DNA from: an uncultured Thalassotalea sp.
GTDB lineage: Bacteria > Pseudomonadota > Gammaproteobacteria > Enterobacterales > Alteromonadaceae
DNA length: 64,000 nt
Reading direction: 5' to 3'
NCBI GenBank assembly: GCA_947492575.1
Contig: CANLNK010000001.1
Location: 62,001 to 126,000 of the forward strand
How positions within the stretch are numbered: position 1 is the first letter of the stretch; every line of letters begins with the position of its first letter. Shown one piece after another: positions 9,165-19,911 of the stretch. The notes under the pieces are model-generated. The model was not told the DNA's origin. It saw nothing but the letters and a program-made list of their open reading frames with translations, and did no database searches. Both the position numbers and the translations under genes were made by a program.

Positions 9165-10787
9165 TTATAACTGCGGACCTGCTGCAACAAGTGACTCGCC
9201 GCGTTCTGTATCGGTAAACTTATTGAAGTTATTAACGAAACGAGTAGCTAAGTCAGCTGCCTTAGTTTGCCATTCAGCACTATCTTCGTATGTATTGCGA
9301 GGGTCTAAGATATTGCTATCACAGTCGTGTAACGCTGTTGGTACCGCTAAATTGAACAACGGCAATGTCACTGTGTCAGCTTGCTCGATTGAGCCATCTA
9401 AAATCGCATCAATAATAGCGCGAGTATCTTTGATCGAAATACGCTTGCCTGTGCCGTTCCAACCCGTATTTACTAAGTAAGCTTCTGCACCAACTGCTTC
9501 CATACGTTTACGTAATACATCAGCGTACTGAGTTGGGTGAAGGCTTAAGAACGCCGCACCAAAACAGCTAGAGAATGTTGGTGTTGGTTCTGTAATACCG
9601 CGCTCAGTACCCGCAAGTTTAGCCGTGAAGCCAGAAAGGAAGTAGTACTCTGTTTGCTCTGGCGTTAACTTAGCAACTGGTGGTAAAACACCGAACGCAT
9701 CAGCTGTTAAGAAAATTACTTTCTTTGCATGGCCGGCGCGAGAAACAGGCTTAACAATGTTATCAATGTGGTAGATTGGGTATGAAACACGTGTGTTTTC
9801 AGTTTTTGAATTATCGTCGTAATCAATCTTACCGTTTTCATCTACCGTTACATTTTCTAATAACGCATCGCGACGAATTGCCTGGTAAATGTCAGGCTCA
9901 TTTTCTTTGCTTAAATTGATGGTTTTAGCGTAGCAACCACCTTCAAAGTTGAATACACCATTGTCGTCCCAGCCGTGCTCGTCATCACCAATTAACGCGC
10001 GCTTAGGATCTGTAGAAAGAGTTGTTTTACCTGTGCCTGATAAACCGAAGAATACAGCAACATCACCGTCTTTACCGACGTTTGCACTACAGTGCATAGA
10101 TGCAATACCTTTAAGAGGTAATAGGTAGTTCATCATTGAGAACATACCCTTCTTCATTTCACCGCCGTACCAAGTACCGCCGATAAGTTGCATTTTTTCA
10201 GTTAAGTTAAACGCTACAAAGTTCTCAGAATTTAAACCTTGTTCTTTCCAGTTTGGATTTGTTGTTTTTGCACCGTTCATCACTACGAAGTCTGGTTCAT
10301 AGTCTTTTAATTGTTCGTCAGTTGGGCGAATGAACATGTTCTTAACGAAGTGTGCTTGCCACGCTACTTCGGTAATGAAGCGCACTTTCAAGCGTGTATC
10401 ATCGTTAGCACCACAGAATGTATCAACAACGAATAAGCGTTTACCTGAAAGCTGAGTTGTTACCAAGCCTTTAAGTTCGTTCCACGTTTCTGTGGTCATT
10501 GGCTTGTTGTCGTTTTTACCTTGATCTGCCCACCATACAGTGTCACGTGTTGTATCGTCGCGAACAATGTATTTATCTTTTGGTGAGCGCCCTGTAAATA
10601 TACCGGTGTCAACAGCAACTGCGCCTGACTCTGTTACTACGCCTTTGTCATAACCAGAGAGACCTGCTTTAGTTTCTTCTTCAAACAAGAGTTCATAAGA
10701 AGGGTTGTAAACAACCTCTGCAACGTTAGTGATGCCGTATTGAGTTAAGTCAATCGTGTTTTCCAAAACGTTTACCAAAGCGGACAT
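9165..10787 (-). CDS. pckA: Phosphoenolpyruvate carboxykinase (ATP)
   Basis: PckA converts oxaloacetate and ATP to phosphoenolpyruvate, CO2 and ADP, the first committed step of gluconeogenesis. The P-loop is [11 protein letters not shown], the metal and kinase-2 segment is GDDEHGW, and the substrate-binding [14 protein letters not shown] is present near residue 60. I chose the ATG at 10787: it has GGAGAC upstream and gives [19 protein letters not shown] and 540 residues, the normal family length. The longer frame to 10814 adds nine unlikely residues. Its position between envZ and hslO agrees with enterobacterial gene order. Confidence 0.97.
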   Translation of the reverse strand: MSALVNVLENTIDLTQYGITNVAEVVYNPSYELLFEEETKAGLSGYDKGVVTESGAVAVDTGIFTGRSPKDKYIVRDDTTRDTVWWADQGKNDNKPMTTETWNELKGLVTTQLSGKRLFVVDTFCGANDDTRLKVRFITEVAWQAHFVKNMFIRPTDEQLKDYEPDFVVMNGAKTTNPNWKEQGLNSENFVAFNLTEKMQLIGGTWYGGEMKKGMFSMMNYLLPLKGIASMHCSANVGKDGDVAVFFGLSGTGKTTLSTDPKRALIGDDEHGWDDNGVFNFEGGCYAKTINLSKENEPDIYQAIRRDALLENVTVDENGKIDYDDNSKTENTRVSYPIYHIDNIVKPVSRAGHAKKVIFLTADAFGVLPPVAKLTPEQTEYYFLSGFTAKLAGTERGITEPTPTFSSCFGAAFLSLHPTQYADVLRKRMEAVGAEAYLVNTGWNGTGKRISIKDTRAIIDAILDGSIEQADTVTLPLFNLAVPTALHDCDSNILDPRNTYEDSAEWQTKAADLATRFVNNFNKFTDTERGESLVAAGPQL

Positions 10788-11034
10788 GGCTTTTTGTCTC
10801 CAGTATAAATACATAAAATGAGTAAAATTGAAAGTTCAGGGTAGCCCTGAAGGCTCCAAGTCTAGGGCAAGGCAGATTAAAATAAAAGCAAAAAATTTTT
10901 GTGACTGAAAGTTTTCATCTTTTATTACATTGAAGGGTTAAATAGACAGTTTTTTTATGTAATAAAACGACAAAAAGATTTTTTAACTGTAAATTGTGGT
11001 AGGCGCTAAGATAGAAGAATTGGGAATAGGGCAC

Positions 11035-11058
11035 AAAAAAGGGCGCATAATGGCGCCC
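11035..11058 (-). terminator. Rho-independent terminator after hslO
   Basis: A GGGCGC/GCGCCC stem (11041-11046 and 11053-11058) has a 6-nt loop, and six A residues at 11035-11040 form the U tract when read on the minus strand, 22 bp beyond the hslO stop. The pckA promoter must lie between here and 10787; that stretch holds AT-rich DNA with no clear hexamers. Confidence 0.85.
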
Positions 11059-11079
11059 TGATTATGAATATTCATTCAA

Positions 11080-11946
11080 CTAATGTTTTACTTCATTTAT
11101 GTATGACAAAAGCTGGCTTTCATCAAATGAATAAGTGGTTAAACAATAGTCACATGTCATGCTAACACTGCCTTGCTCAGCCAGAATGCTCTTTAATTCA
11201 TCTGGACCTAGTTGTGCAATGGCATTTAAGCACTTTTCTGATGAACAAGAACATTCGAATTTTACTGCTTGAGGCTCAAAAATTCTTACTTCTTCTTCAT
11301 GGTAAAGACGGTGAAGTAATGTCTCAGCTGGGAGCTCAAAAATTTCTTCCGGTTTTATCGTGCTTGTTAAATGACAAAGGTGCTCGTAGTCTGACTGCTG
11401 CTGCGCCTTGTCATCACTATCAGGTAACAACTGTACTAGTGCACCTGCTGTTTTCATCGCTGTCGTATCAGTGAAAATCCAAATACTTGTTGGAATTTGA
11501 TCTGACGTTTCAAAGTAGTTAGCAAGACACTCAGCCAAGGTTGGCTTTTCAAGTGCAACTACACCTTGATACGGTTCACCCTTATTCGGACGAATCGTAA
11601 TAACCATGATGCCGTTACCAATTAAATCCGTTAGTGAATCTGCTTCTGTGTCCTGTTTTAATTTTGCAACACCGCGCATGTTTTGCTGGTGGTCGCCATT
11701 AATCGCCATGTAATTAATTGGCGCATCAGTTGCACCTTGCAACTGTACTGCAATTTCACCTTCAAATTTTAGCGTTGCAGTCAGTAAACTTGTCGCTGCT
11801 AATAGCTCTCCAAGTAGCTTTTTTACACCATCTGGATAGCTATGGTTTTTAAGTATATCTTGGTATGCCTGTTTAATTTGTACAAGCTCACCTCGTGCGT
11901 GTTTGCCATCAAATAGATAACGATTTAACACATCTTGTTGAGACAT
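11080..11946 (-). CDS. hslO: Redox-regulated molecular chaperone Hsp33
   Basis: Hsp33 is a cytoplasmic holdase activated when oxidants form disulfides in its C-terminal zinc centre. The protein has the N-terminal DVLNRYLFDGKHARGELVQ and the central EPYQGVVALE of the family. The redox switch is CSC followed by CDYC about 30 residues later (CxC-x~30-CxxC), so all four zinc-binding cysteines are present. At 288 residues it has the usual length. It starts 6 bp after the hslR stop, making an hslR-hslO operon. Confidence 0.96.
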   Translation of the reverse strand: MSQQDVLNRYLFDGKHARGELVQIKQAYQDILKNHSYPDGVKKLLGELLAATSLLTATLKFEGEIAVQLQGATDAPINYMAINGDHQQNMRGVAKLKQDTEADSLTDLIGNGIMVITIRPNKGEPYQGVVALEKPTLAECLANYFETSDQIPTSIWIFTDTTAMKTAGALVQLLPDSDDKAQQQSDYEHLCHLTSTIKPEEIFELPAETLLHRLYHEEEVRIFEPQAVKFECSCSSEKCLNAIAQLGPDELKSILAEQGSVSMTCDYCLTTYSFDESQLLSYINEVKH

Positions 11947-11952
11947 CTTAAT

Positions 11953-12363
11953 TTATATCCTTTCTTTCAATTGTCGGATTTGTCGACGTTGTTTCTTGTC
12001 TGGTTTAGTTTCAGTCGCTGGACTAAAGAACGCACCTTGCTTTCTGGCGATGGTATTGCGTTCACGCGTTTCCATGCTAGCTTCTGTTTCGCGATAAAGT
12101 GTCTGCGCGAATGTCGCGTCTCGGCGTTTATCCGCCAAAGCGATAACAATCACTTCTTTTTCGTCGAAGCCTTGACGCACACGTATCGTGTCGCCGAGCG
12201 AAACGGCTTTGCCTGACTTCGTTCGTTGACCGTTGTAAAACACCTTGCCACCATCAATCATTTGCTTTGCGATAGCACGAGTTTTATAGAAGCGAGCGGC
12301 CCACAACCACTTATCTAATCGAGTTGTGGTAGCTTCGCTATTTTGTTGCTGTTTACCAGCCAT
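11953..12363 (-). CDS. hslR: Ribosome-associated heat-shock protein Hsp15 (S4 domain)
   Basis: Hsp15 binds 50S subunits that still carry a nascent chain and helps recycle them. The S4 RNA-binding domain runs from about residue 13 to 80 (RLDKWLWAARFYKTRAIAK, with GGKVFYNGQRTKSGKAV), followed by a basic C-terminal tail. At 136 residues it has the family length. It is the first gene of the hslRO pair and is divergent from the gsp operon. Confidence 0.94.
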   Translation of the reverse strand: MAGKQQQNSEATTTRLDKWLWAARFYKTRAIAKQMIDGGKVFYNGQRTKSGKAVSLGDTIRVRQGFDEKEVIVIALADKRRDATFAQTLYRETEASMETRERNTIARKQGAFFSPATETKPDKKQRRQIRQLKERI

Positions 12364-12541
12364 AAATAGACCGAAATTTACCAGTGGAAAATGTGGGCGA
12401 AAGGTACCATAAATCCGGTTTTTTCGCCAGTTATGCTATGTCATATTGTAAATTTTAGTTAAATTTCAAGCTGCCCGCTTGTTGATACTGTTTCGGTCAA
12501 GTATTATCGACGCTCACAAGGATTCTAATTTAAGTATTAAC

Positions 12542-13495
12542 ATGCAGTTGTCAGGCAACCTCGCATCCCTAGAAGAGGCGTTCTCAAAGCTTCCGCAAGT
12601 ACAAATAGCAAAAGCGTTAAGCTTTTTGTTGGTTATATATATTGCCTACGTCTTAGCGCAACTTACTTGGAAGGTCGTTCCTAGTAACCATGTCCCGGCC
12701 ATCATTGGTCAATCTTCCCCAGTTAATTCTGAATCAACAAAAACCGCCGTAGATACGACCTCAATACTGTCATTGAACTTATTTGGCAAGTTTGATCAGT
12801 CTACAGTTGAAGAAAAGTTACCCGAAGTATCTGACGCTCCAGAAACTAAGTTGAACTTAACGCTCTCTGGTGTGGTCGCATCTAGTGACCCTAAGATTGC
12901 TGCAGCCATTATAGAAAAGTCAGGCGTACAAGAAACTTATGGCATTGGCGATATGATAAAAGGTACTCGTGCACAGTTAACTCAAGTGCATGCTGACAGA
13001 GTCATTATCAAACAATCGGGACGTTTGGAAAGTTTGATGCTAGAAGGCGTTGACTACAGCCAGCGCTCTGCTGTCATAAATTCTTCACCTAGCCGTGATA
13101 AAAAGCGGGCTTCACAGCGTAATACTTCAAAGGCCAAAGCGCCGGCGAATAATCTTGATAAGCGCAAAGACGTGGCACTGCGCCAAACGGTTAGCCAGAT
13201 GAAACGCGACCTTGCCGAGAACCCAGGTAAGATAAGCGATTACTTAAATATTTCACCTTATCGCCAAGGCGGTAAGATTGACGGGTACCGACTGCGACCA
13301 GGTAAAAATCCGGAATTCTTTAGTAATTCAGGTTTACAATCTGGCGATATCGCAAAACAAATGAATGGTTTAGATTTAACTAATCCTGCTGAGTCGGCTC
13401 AAGCATTAAAACTATTAAAAGAAGCCAGTGATATTACGCTGCTGGTAGAGCGTAACGGAGAGTTAACAGAAATACTGTTTAGCATTGCACAATGA
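12542..13495 (+). CDS. gspC: Type II secretion system inner-membrane protein GspC
   Basis: GspC links the inner-membrane platform to the outer-membrane secretin. It has one membrane helix (ALSFLLVIYIAYVLAQLTW, about residues 24-42), then the periplasmic homology region (about 90-170, LNLTLSGVVAS and AAAIIEKSG). A C-terminal PDZ domain follows (about 235-315, ISPYRQGGKIDGYRLRPGK and LQSGDIAKQMNGLDL). The open frame begins at TTG 12479, but the ATG at 12542 gives the compact N-terminus usual for GspC. The nearest AAGGA (12519-12523) is rather far away, so the start is not certain. The stop overlaps gspD by 4 bp. Confidence 0.93.
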   Translation: MQLSGNLASLEEAFSKLPQVQIAKALSFLLVIYIAYVLAQLTWKVVPSNHVPAIIGQSSPVNSESTKTAVDTTSILSLNLFGKFDQSTVEEKLPEVSDAPETKLNLTLSGVVASSDPKIAAAIIEKSGVQETYGIGDMIKGTRAQLTQVHADRVIIKQSGRLESLMLEGVDYSQRSAVINSSPSRDKKRASQRNTSKAKAPANNLDKRKDVALRQTVSQMKRDLAENPGKISDYLNISPYRQGGKIDGYRLRPGKNPEFFSNSGLQSGDIAKQMNGLDLTNPAESAQALKLLKEASDITLLVERNGELTEILFSIAQ

Positions 13496-15621
13496 TAATG
13501 AGAAAAAACAAATTACCTCGCCGCATGTGGCCTCAGAAAAATAAATTAGCACGCGTAGTTTCGCCATTAGCTTTGGCGACTGCCATCAGTTGCACACCAT
13601 TATTACAGCAAGTTATGCAACCAGCATATGCAGCTGAGCTTGCACCGAACTTTAAGAATGCTGACATCAACGAGTTCATTCAAACCATGGGACGTACGCT
13701 ACAAAAAACCATGATCGTTGATCCGAACGTACGCGGTAAAATTAATGTGCGCAGTTACGACGTACTAAACGATGAGCAGCTGTATCAATTTTTCTTAAAC
13801 GTACTTGAAGTATATGGTTTCGCAGCAGTAGAAATGGATAATCAAGTCATCAAGATTATTCGTAACAAAGATGCGAAAACCTCATCAATTCCGGTTGTTG
13901 GTAACGAACAAACATACAAGGGTGATGAAATGGTCACCCGCATAGTCGAAGTAAAAAACGTAACGGTGCGTGAACTTGTACCTTTGCTTCGTCAGCTTTC
14001 AGATCAAGCGGGTGGCGGTAACGTAACCAACTACGACCCAGCGAATGTCATTATGTTGACTGGCTCTGCGGCTGTGGTAAATCGTCTAGTGCAAATTATT
14101 GAACGCGTTGATAAAGCCGGTGACCAAGACGTTCAAATTATTAAGCTAAAACACGCCTCTGCTAGTGAAATGGTGCGTATTGTTGAAGCCATGAACAAGA
14201 CACAAGCTGGCGCCAAAGCAGGTACACCGTCATTCTTAATTCCAAAAATAGTGGCTGATGATCGCACAAACAGCGTGATTGTCAGTGGTGAATCTCAAGC
14301 GAGAGAGCGTGTTGCGAAACTGGTTTCTCGCTTAGACAGCGAATTAGAAACTAACGGTAATACCCGTGTTTACTATCTTAAGTACTCAAAAGCAGAAGAC
14401 TTAGTGAAAGTACTTGAGGGCGTTAGTGAATCAATTGAGGCAGAAGAAAACTCTGGTAAGGCAGGTCAAAAGCGTACCAACAAGCGTAATGTCAGCATTG
14501 ATGCTCATCCCGATACCAACACGTTAGTAATCACAGCTCAACCAGATATGTTGCGTTCACTGGAAGCTGTTATTCGTCAATTAGACGTGCGTCGTGCCCA
14601 AGTCCTTGTTGAAGCGATCATTGTAGAAGTATATGAAACTGACGGGGTCAGCCTTGGTGTTCAGTGGTATCACGAAGATGCTGGTTTTAGTCAGTTCACC
14701 AACGGTGCGACAACTATTAGTAGTGTTGCGGCCGGTGCTGTTGCAGCCCGCGGTGAAGATGGAACCACTGTAACGACAATTGATAGCAATGGTAACCCTG
14801 TTACAACGACCAACCCGTCGACAGATGGTGACTACACTTTGTTGGCACAGGCTTTGGGGTCTGTATCGGGCATGATGTTCGGTATTGTTGACAACGACTG
14901 GGGAGCTATCATCAATGCGGTTAATTCTGATACTAATTCCAATATTCTTGCGACACCAAGTATCACAACCTTAGACAACGAAGAAGCATACTTCATCGTT
15001 GGTCAAGAAGTGCCAATTATTACGGGCTCAACAACAAGTTCAACAAACAGTAACCCATTTCAGACGGTCGATCGTCAGGAAGTGGGTATCAAGTTAAAAG
15101 TGACACCACAAGTGAATGAAGGCTCTGGGGTGCAGTTGACAATCGAGCAAGAAGTATCATCGGTCAGTGGTGCAACGGGTGTTGATATCTCTATTAATAA
15201 GCGTGAGATTAAAACAACCGTGATGGCAGACAACGGCGATACCGTTATTTTAGGCGGCTTGATTGACGAAGATGTGCAAGAAAGCCAGCAGAAAGTGCCA
15301 TTGTTAGGTGATATTCCAATTCTAGGTCATTTGTTTAAATCAACAACCAATAGCCTACGCAAGCGCAATTTAATGGTGTTCTTACGTCCGACGATCATTC
15401 GTGACGGCAAGCTAATGAACGAAGTCACTAAGTCTAAATACAATTACATCCGCGCCGAAGAGATTCTCAAGCGCGAGAAAGGCTTAAGCTTGATGGAAGA
15501 CGCCAAACTGCCAATTTTACCAGAGTGGAACGACCAACTTTCATTACCACCTTCATTCGAAGAGTACATGGAAAAGCGTGAAGACGGTAAAAAAACAGAT
15601 AAAGACGGTAATCAAGAGTAA
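13492..15621 (+). CDS. gspD: Type II secretion system secretin GspD
   Basis: The outer-membrane secretin that forms the exit channel. A signal peptide ends at PAYAAEL; N0 ([19 protein letters not shown]), N1, N2 and N3 domains follow. The C-terminal secretin domain has [28 protein letters not shown] and [20 protein letters not shown]. At 709 residues it is normal. The start overlaps the gspC stop (ATGA); a second ATG at 13498 is a possible alternative. The stop overlaps the gspE start (TAATG). No gspS pilotin gene is visible nearby. Confidence 0.97.
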   Translation: MIMRKNKLPRRMWPQKNKLARVVSPLALATAISCTPLLQQVMQPAYAAELAPNFKNADINEFIQTMGRTLQKTMIVDPNVRGKINVRSYDVLNDEQLYQFFLNVLEVYGFAAVEMDNQVIKIIRNKDAKTSSIPVVGNEQTYKGDEMVTRIVEVKNVTVRELVPLLRQLSDQAGGGNVTNYDPANVIMLTGSAAVVNRLVQIIERVDKAGDQDVQIIKLKHASASEMVRIVEAMNKTQAGAKAGTPSFLIPKIVADDRTNSVIVSGESQARERVAKLVSRLDSELETNGNTRVYYLKYSKAEDLVKVLEGVSESIEAEENSGKAGQKRTNKRNVSIDAHPDTNTLVITAQPDMLRSLEAVIRQLDVRRAQVLVEAIIVEVYETDGVSLGVQWYHEDAGFSQFTNGATTISSVAAGAVAARGEDGTTVTTIDSNGNPVTTTNPSTDGDYTLLAQALGSVSGMMFGIVDNDWGAIINAVNSDTNSNILATPSITTLDNEEAYFIVGQEVPIITGSTTSSTNSNPFQTVDRQEVGIKLKVTPQVNEGSGVQLTIEQEVSSVSGATGVDISINKREIKTTVMADNGDTVILGGLIDEDVQESQQKVPLLGDIPILGHLFKSTTNSLRKRNLMVFLRPTIIRDGKLMNEVTKSKYNYIRAEEILKREKGLSLMEDAKLPILPEWNDQLSLPPSFEEYMEKREDGKKTDKDGNQE

Positions 15622-17171
15622 TGAGTGATACTCAGATGGCTGAACCATCAGCACCGCAGCAGGCAGAAACAACGCTAGAGGCTGTTGAAAATTTAGCTTC
15701 ACTAGTTCCAATGCAATTGCCGTTTGGTTTTGCTAAAAGACATAGCGTCTTATTGGAAACTGGCGAACATGGCGTAACCTTGTTCTGTACAGAACAAGTG
15801 AGCCAAGATGCGCTTGTCGAAGTTCGTCGTTTTTTAGGACAGCCATACCAAGTTGAAGTTAAAAGTGCAGAAGAGTTCGAGCAATTATTGACGGAGTCTT
15901 TCCAGCGAGATTCATCTGAAGCAAAACAAATGATGGAAGACATCGGTAACGAAGTGGATCTGTATTCGCTTGCCGATGAAATGACTGAAACCGAAGATTT
16001 GCTTGAAAATGAAGATGACGCGCCGATTATCAAACTCATCAACGCCATGCTGTCTGAAGCAATAAAAGAAAATGCCTCTGATATTCACATTGAAACCTTT
16101 GAGCAAGTGCTACAAATACGCTTCCGTATTGACGGTGTGTTGCGTGAAGTACTCAAGCCCAATCGCAAGCTTGCCTCGCTATTGGTATCTCGTATTAAAG
16201 TGATGGCGAAGCTAGATATTGCTGAGAAACGTATTCCTCAAGACGGTCGAATCTCTTTAAGAATTGCTGGCCGCGCTGTTGATGTCCGTGTTTCAACGAT
16301 GCCGACAGGCCATGGAGAACGAGTCGTACTTCGTCTTCTTGATAAAAACGCTGCACGACTAGATTTACAAGACCTTGGCATGACAGATGCCAACCGAGAG
16401 CACTTTTCACAGTTAATAGATAAACCACACGGCATCATTTTGGTGACGGGCCCGACAGGTTCTGGTAAGTCAACCACCCTTTATGCTGGTCTGAGTCAAA
16501 TAGACAGTCGTGAACGCAACGTATTAACCGTTGAAGACCCTATTGAGTACGCTATTGAAGGTATTGGTCAAACACAAGTTAATACGAAAGTTGATATGAC
16601 CTTTGCTCGCGGTTTAAGAGCAATTCTTCGTCAAGATCCTGATGTAGTGATGGTTGGTGAGATTCGTGACTTGGAAACCGCACAAATTGGCGTTCAGGCG
16701 AGTTTAACTGGTCACTTGGTACTTTCTACACTTCACACCAATACAGCTGCAGGCGCAATTACACGTATGGAAGATATGGGGGTTGAGCCATTCTTACTAT
16801 CGTCGAGTTTATTAGGTGTATTGGCACAACGTCTTGTCAGAACATTATGTCCTCATTGTAAAGAGGCACATCTGCCAGATGAAGAAGAGTGCAAGTTACT
16901 TGGCTTGCCGACGGATACCAAACAACTTATTTATCGCGCTACCGGTTGTGAAGAATGTAACTACAAGGGATACCGTGGTCGAACCGGTATTCACGAATTA
17001 CTCTTTGTGGATGATACGGTACGCGAGCTGATTCACAACGGCAAAGGTGAGCAGGCGATAGAGAAATATATTCGTACCAACACGCCGAGTATACGTCGCG
17101 ACGGTTTTGATAAAGTGCTATTAGGTCTAACAACACTTGAAGAAGTGTTGCGTGTTACCCGTGAAGACTAA
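15621..17171 (+). CDS. gspE: Type II secretion system ATPase GspE
   Basis: The cytoplasmic ATPase that drives pseudopilus assembly. An N-terminal N1/N2 region is followed by the ATPase core: Walker [11 protein letters not shown] starting at G277, Asp box [13 protein letters not shown], Walker [13 protein letters not shown] and His box [10 protein letters not shown]. The zinc-binding tetracysteine CPHC...CEEC follows near residue 410-440. All catalytic motifs are intact, and 516 residues is a typical length. The ATG overlaps the gspD stop. Confidence 0.97.
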   Translation: MSDTQMAEPSAPQQAETTLEAVENLASLVPMQLPFGFAKRHSVLLETGEHGVTLFCTEQVSQDALVEVRRFLGQPYQVEVKSAEEFEQLLTESFQRDSSEAKQMMEDIGNEVDLYSLADEMTETEDLLENEDDAPIIKLINAMLSEAIKENASDIHIETFEQVLQIRFRIDGVLREVLKPNRKLASLLVSRIKVMAKLDIAEKRIPQDGRISLRIAGRAVDVRVSTMPTGHGERVVLRLLDKNAARLDLQDLGMTDANREHFSQLIDKPHGIILVTGPTGSGKSTTLYAGLSQIDSRERNVLTVEDPIEYAIEGIGQTQVNTKVDMTFARGLRAILRQDPDVVMVGEIRDLETAQIGVQASLTGHLVLSTLHTNTAAGAITRMEDMGVEPFLLSSSLLGVLAQRLVRTLCPHCKEAHLPDEEECKLLGLPTDTKQLIYRATGCEECNYKGYRGRTGIHELLFVDDTVRELIHNGKGEQAIEKYIRTNTPSIRRDGFDKVLLGLTTLEEVLRVTRED

Positions 17172-17215
17172 ATCAGTGATAGGTTAAAGAGATAGGTTAG
17201 GGGTATAGAACATAG

Positions 17216-18436
17216 ATGGCCGCGTTTGATTATGTAGCAGTTAATGCCAAAGGCAAAAATGTTAAAGGTGTCATTGAAGGTGATACACCTCGCCATGCAC
17301 GGAGCTTGCTGCGTGAACAAGGCTTAATGCCAATGGAAGTGACCGCTAGCTTGCAAAAGCAAAAGCAAGCAAATGCGGGAAAAGCGTCTCAACGAGAAAA
17401 AGTTTCAGCGAGTGAACTAGCACTGATTACTCGCCAATTAGCGACACTTGTAGAGTCGGGCTTACCATTGGAAGAATCTTTGATGGCAGTGGCTGAGCAA
17501 AGTGAAAAGAACCGCCATAAAAGTATGATTATGGCAGTGCGCACTAAGGTCACCGAAGGCTATGGGTTGGCTGAAAGTATGGCGGAATTCCCGCATGTAT
17601 TTTCTCACTTATACCGCGCTATGGTTGCGGCAGGTGAAAAGTCAGGCCATTTAGACAACGTACTTAACCGATTAGCTGACTATACCGAACAACGGCAGCA
17701 GCTGCGTTCTCAAATGGTACAGGCATTGGTATATCCGGTGATCATGACGATAGTGGCAATTTCAGTGATCGCCGTATTGCTGACCGTTGTGGTTCCCAAA
17801 ATTGTCAGTCAGTTTGAGCATATGGGACAGAACTTACCAGGTACAACGCAGTTCTTAATCTCGAGTAGTGAATTTTTAAGTAATTATGGTTTAGCGATTT
17901 TGCTACTGATGTCGCTGTCGATTTTAGGTTTTAATCAATTAATGAAAAAACCTAAGTTTCGGTTCAGTGTTCACCAGCGACTTATAGGCTTGCCTGTGCT
18001 GGGCAAAGTATCTCGCGGTCTTAATACCGCACGTTTTGCTCGCACCTTAAGTATTTTGACTGCCAGTGCGGTGCCGCTGTTAGAAAGCATGCGTATTGCA
18101 GGCGAAGTACTTGATAATTTATACATCAAACAAAAAATAAAAGAGTCGGCAGATAAAGTGCGAGAGGGTAGCAGCTTACGAGTATCACTTGAGCAAACGA
18201 AATTATTTCCGCCGATGATGCTTCATATGATAGCAAGTGGTGAAAAAAGTGGTGAGCTTGAGCAAATGCTTGGTCGTGCTGCAGATAACCAAGACCGCGA
18301 ATTTGAAGCACTAATGAATATCTCGATCAAAGCCTTCGAGCCTGCGTTGATGGTTTCTATGGCAGGTGTTGTGCTTTTCATTGTTATGGCTATTCTACAG
18401 CCAATTTTACAGTTAAATACCCTAGTGGGCAGTTAA
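17216..18436 (+). CDS. gspF: Type II secretion system inner-membrane platform protein GspF
   Basis: The polytopic membrane platform protein of the secretion machine. It has two repeated T2SSF domains (about residues 70-193 and 275-395), each ending in hydrophobic helices; the repeat is visible in LVESGLPLEESL with AAGEKSGHL and SAVPLLESMR with ASGEKSGEL. Three membrane helices are predicted (about 170-195, 220-245 and 375-400). At 406 residues it is normal. It starts 44 bp after gspE. Confidence 0.97.
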   Translation: MAAFDYVAVNAKGKNVKGVIEGDTPRHARSLLREQGLMPMEVTASLQKQKQANAGKASQREKVSASELALITRQLATLVESGLPLEESLMAVAEQSEKNRHKSMIMAVRTKVTEGYGLAESMAEFPHVFSHLYRAMVAAGEKSGHLDNVLNRLADYTEQRQQLRSQMVQALVYPVIMTIVAISVIAVLLTVVVPKIVSQFEHMGQNLPGTTQFLISSSEFLSNYGLAILLLMSLSILGFNQLMKKPKFRFSVHQRLIGLPVLGKVSRGLNTARFARTLSILTASAVPLLESMRIAGEVLDNLYIKQKIKESADKVREGSSLRVSLEQTKLFPPMMLHMIASGEKSGELEQMLGRAADNQDREFEALMNISIKAFEPALMVSMAGVVLFIVMAILQPILQLNTLVGS

Positions 18437-18451
18437 AGTAGGAAGTTAATT

Positions 18452-18880
18452 ATGCGTATGCGTCAATCGGGTTTTACCCTTCTCGAAGTCATGGTAGTTA
18501 TTGTGATTCTTGGTATTCTTGCCAGTATGGTGGTACCAAATCTAATGGGTAGCCAAGAACAAGCTAACATCAAAAAAGCCGTATTTGATGTGACAACGCT
18601 TGAAACTTCATTGAGCCGTTACAAAATGGATAACTACAACTATCCAACAACTGAACAAGGCCTTGAAGCACTTGTGACAGAAACGGACATTGAACCATTA
18701 CCACGTCGTTTTCCTGACGAAGGTTATATCAAGCGTTTACCTAACGATCCTTGGGGTAACGAGTATCAATTATTGAACCCAGGTGAGAACGGTAAAATAG
18801 ACATCTTCTCAATGGGGCCTGATGGTGAAGCGGGTACTGATGATGATATCGGTAACTGGAACTTATTAGACTACCAGTAA
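18452..18880 (+). CDS. gspG: Type II secretion system major pseudopilin GspG
   Basis: The major pseudopilin subunit. The prepilin leader MRMRQSG precedes the cleavage site G/FTLLEVMVVIVILGILA with the essential Glu5. The C-terminal part has the calcium-binding and core motifs of GspG (YPTTEQGLEALV, YIKRLPNDPWGNEYQ, IDIFSMGPDGEAGTDDDIGNW). It must be processed by a prepilin peptidase, whose gene is not in this window. A hairpin follows just after the stop. Confidence 0.98.
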   Translation: MRMRQSGFTLLEVMVVIVILGILASMVVPNLMGSQEQANIKKAVFDVTTLETSLSRYKMDNYNYPTTEQGLEALVTETDIEPLPRRFPDEGYIKRLPNDPWGNEYQLLNPGENGKIDIFSMGPDGEAGTDDDIGNWNLLDYQ

Positions 18881-18892
18881 GCACACAATTAT

Positions 18893-18914
18893 GAGCCAGC
18901 TTGCTGGCTCTTTT
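18893..18914 (+). terminator. Intra-operon hairpin between gspG and gspH (partial terminator candidate)
   Basis: An 8-bp perfect stem, GAGCCAGC/GCTGGCTC (18893-18900 and 18903-18910), is followed by TTTT. It lies between the gspG stop and the gspH coding region, so it could lower expression of the minor pseudopilins relative to gspG or protect the gspG mRNA 3' end. Confidence 0.7.
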
Positions 18915-18920
18915 CACTTT

Positions 18921-19529
18921 ATGACTACCCATCACGATAGACCTCGCCGTATGTTTAAGCCACATCACAAATCAGCTGGATTCACGTTAATTGAAGTGAT
19001 GCTGGTTATTGTTGTGATTGGCATTTTGATGTCCGTCGTGCAATTGAATTTCCAAGGTGGTCAAAGTTCAAAGGCGCTTGAAAAAGAAAGTAAACGATTT
19101 GCTGGGCTGTTTGAATTGGCCAGTGATTTTGGCATGCTAAACAACATAGAGTTAGGCCTTTACACTACTGATGAAGGTTACCAGTTTCTTGCCTATGATG
19201 GCACGCAGTGGACTGTGCTTGCCGATGAAGAGAGTTTGCCTGCGGTTACGCTGCCAGAGAACATAGAGCTCGCGCTTAGCTTAGACGACTTACCTGTCGA
19301 TGGCGGCATGCTTGTCGATGCATCTAGCTTTGTTACCGAGGAAGATGACTTTCGAGAGGAAGAGGAAGAAAAGCCGGTACCACAAGTCGTCATTATGTCT
19401 GGCGGCGATATCAGTCCTTTTAGCGTTACTTTTCAGTTCCGTGATGATTTTTCTGGCGAAAATGCACGCTATAAAGTCACTGGACTTTATACCACACCAT
19501 TAACTATTGAAGGGCCTCTGGATGACTAA
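18921..19529 (+). CDS. gspH: Type II secretion system minor pseudopilin GspH
   Basis: A minor pseudopilin that forms part of the pseudopilus tip. The leader ends in HHKSAG, then FTLIEVMLVIVVIGILMS with Glu5 after the cleavage site, followed by a beta-rich C-terminal domain. The open frame extends to an ATG at 18891, but that start would run through the preceding hairpin. I use the ATG at 18921, giving a 20-residue leader; ATG 18951 (leader MFKPHHKSAG) is also plausible, and neither has a strong ribosome site. The stop overlaps gspI by 8 bp. An acidic stretch (EEDDFREEEEEK) is unusual for the family. Confidence 0.9.
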   Translation: MTTHHDRPRRMFKPHHKSAGFTLIEVMLVIVVIGILMSVVQLNFQGGQSSKALEKESKRFAGLFELASDFGMLNNIELGLYTTDEGYQFLAYDGTQWTVLADEESLPAVTLPENIELALSLDDLPVDGGMLVDASSFVTEEDDFREEEEEKPVPQVVIMSGGDISPFSVTFQFRDDFSGENARYKVTGLYTTPLTIEGPLDD

Positions 19530-19911
19530 ACAGAAGCACTTTCGACCACTGGGTTTTACTTTAATTGAAGTCATGCTCGCTGTGGCCATTTTTGCCATAG
19601 CAGGTGTCGCAATTTTAGGGACTGCGCAGAACAATTTAGAGAGTTTGAGTGCGTTAGAGCAAAAATCAGTCGCCGGCTGGGTTGCTGCCAATCAATTAAC
19701 AGCAGCCAGTTTGAACCAACAGTGGCCACCAAAAAATAATGTCAAAGGCAAAGTTGAAATGGCGGGCTCAACATGGTTTTGGCAACAGAAAGTTGTCCGC
19801 ACCCAGGATAATGATTTACGCCAAGTAACCATTGAAGTGCGCAAAAATGAAGACGATAAGCAGGCACTTACTGAGTTGGTTACCTTCATTGCAAAGCCGG
19901 ATACTAAATGA
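19522..19911 (+). CDS. gspI: Type II secretion system minor pseudopilin GspI
   Basis: A minor pseudopilin that nucleates the tip complex with GspJ and GspK. The leader MTKQKHFRPLG is followed by FTLIEVMLAVAIFAIAGVAI with the conserved Glu5, then the short C-terminal domain (WVAANQLTAASL, TWFWQQKVVRT). I chose the ATG at 19522, which overlaps the gspH stop; the upstream TTG at 19507 would only lengthen the leader. The stop overlaps gspJ (ATGA). Confidence 0.95.
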   Translation: MTKQKHFRPLGFTLIEVMLAVAIFAIAGVAILGTAQNNLESLSALEQKSVAGWVAANQLTAASLNQQWPPKNNVKGKVEMAGSTWFWQQKVVRTQDNDLRQVTIEVRKNEDDKQALTELVTFIAKPDTK

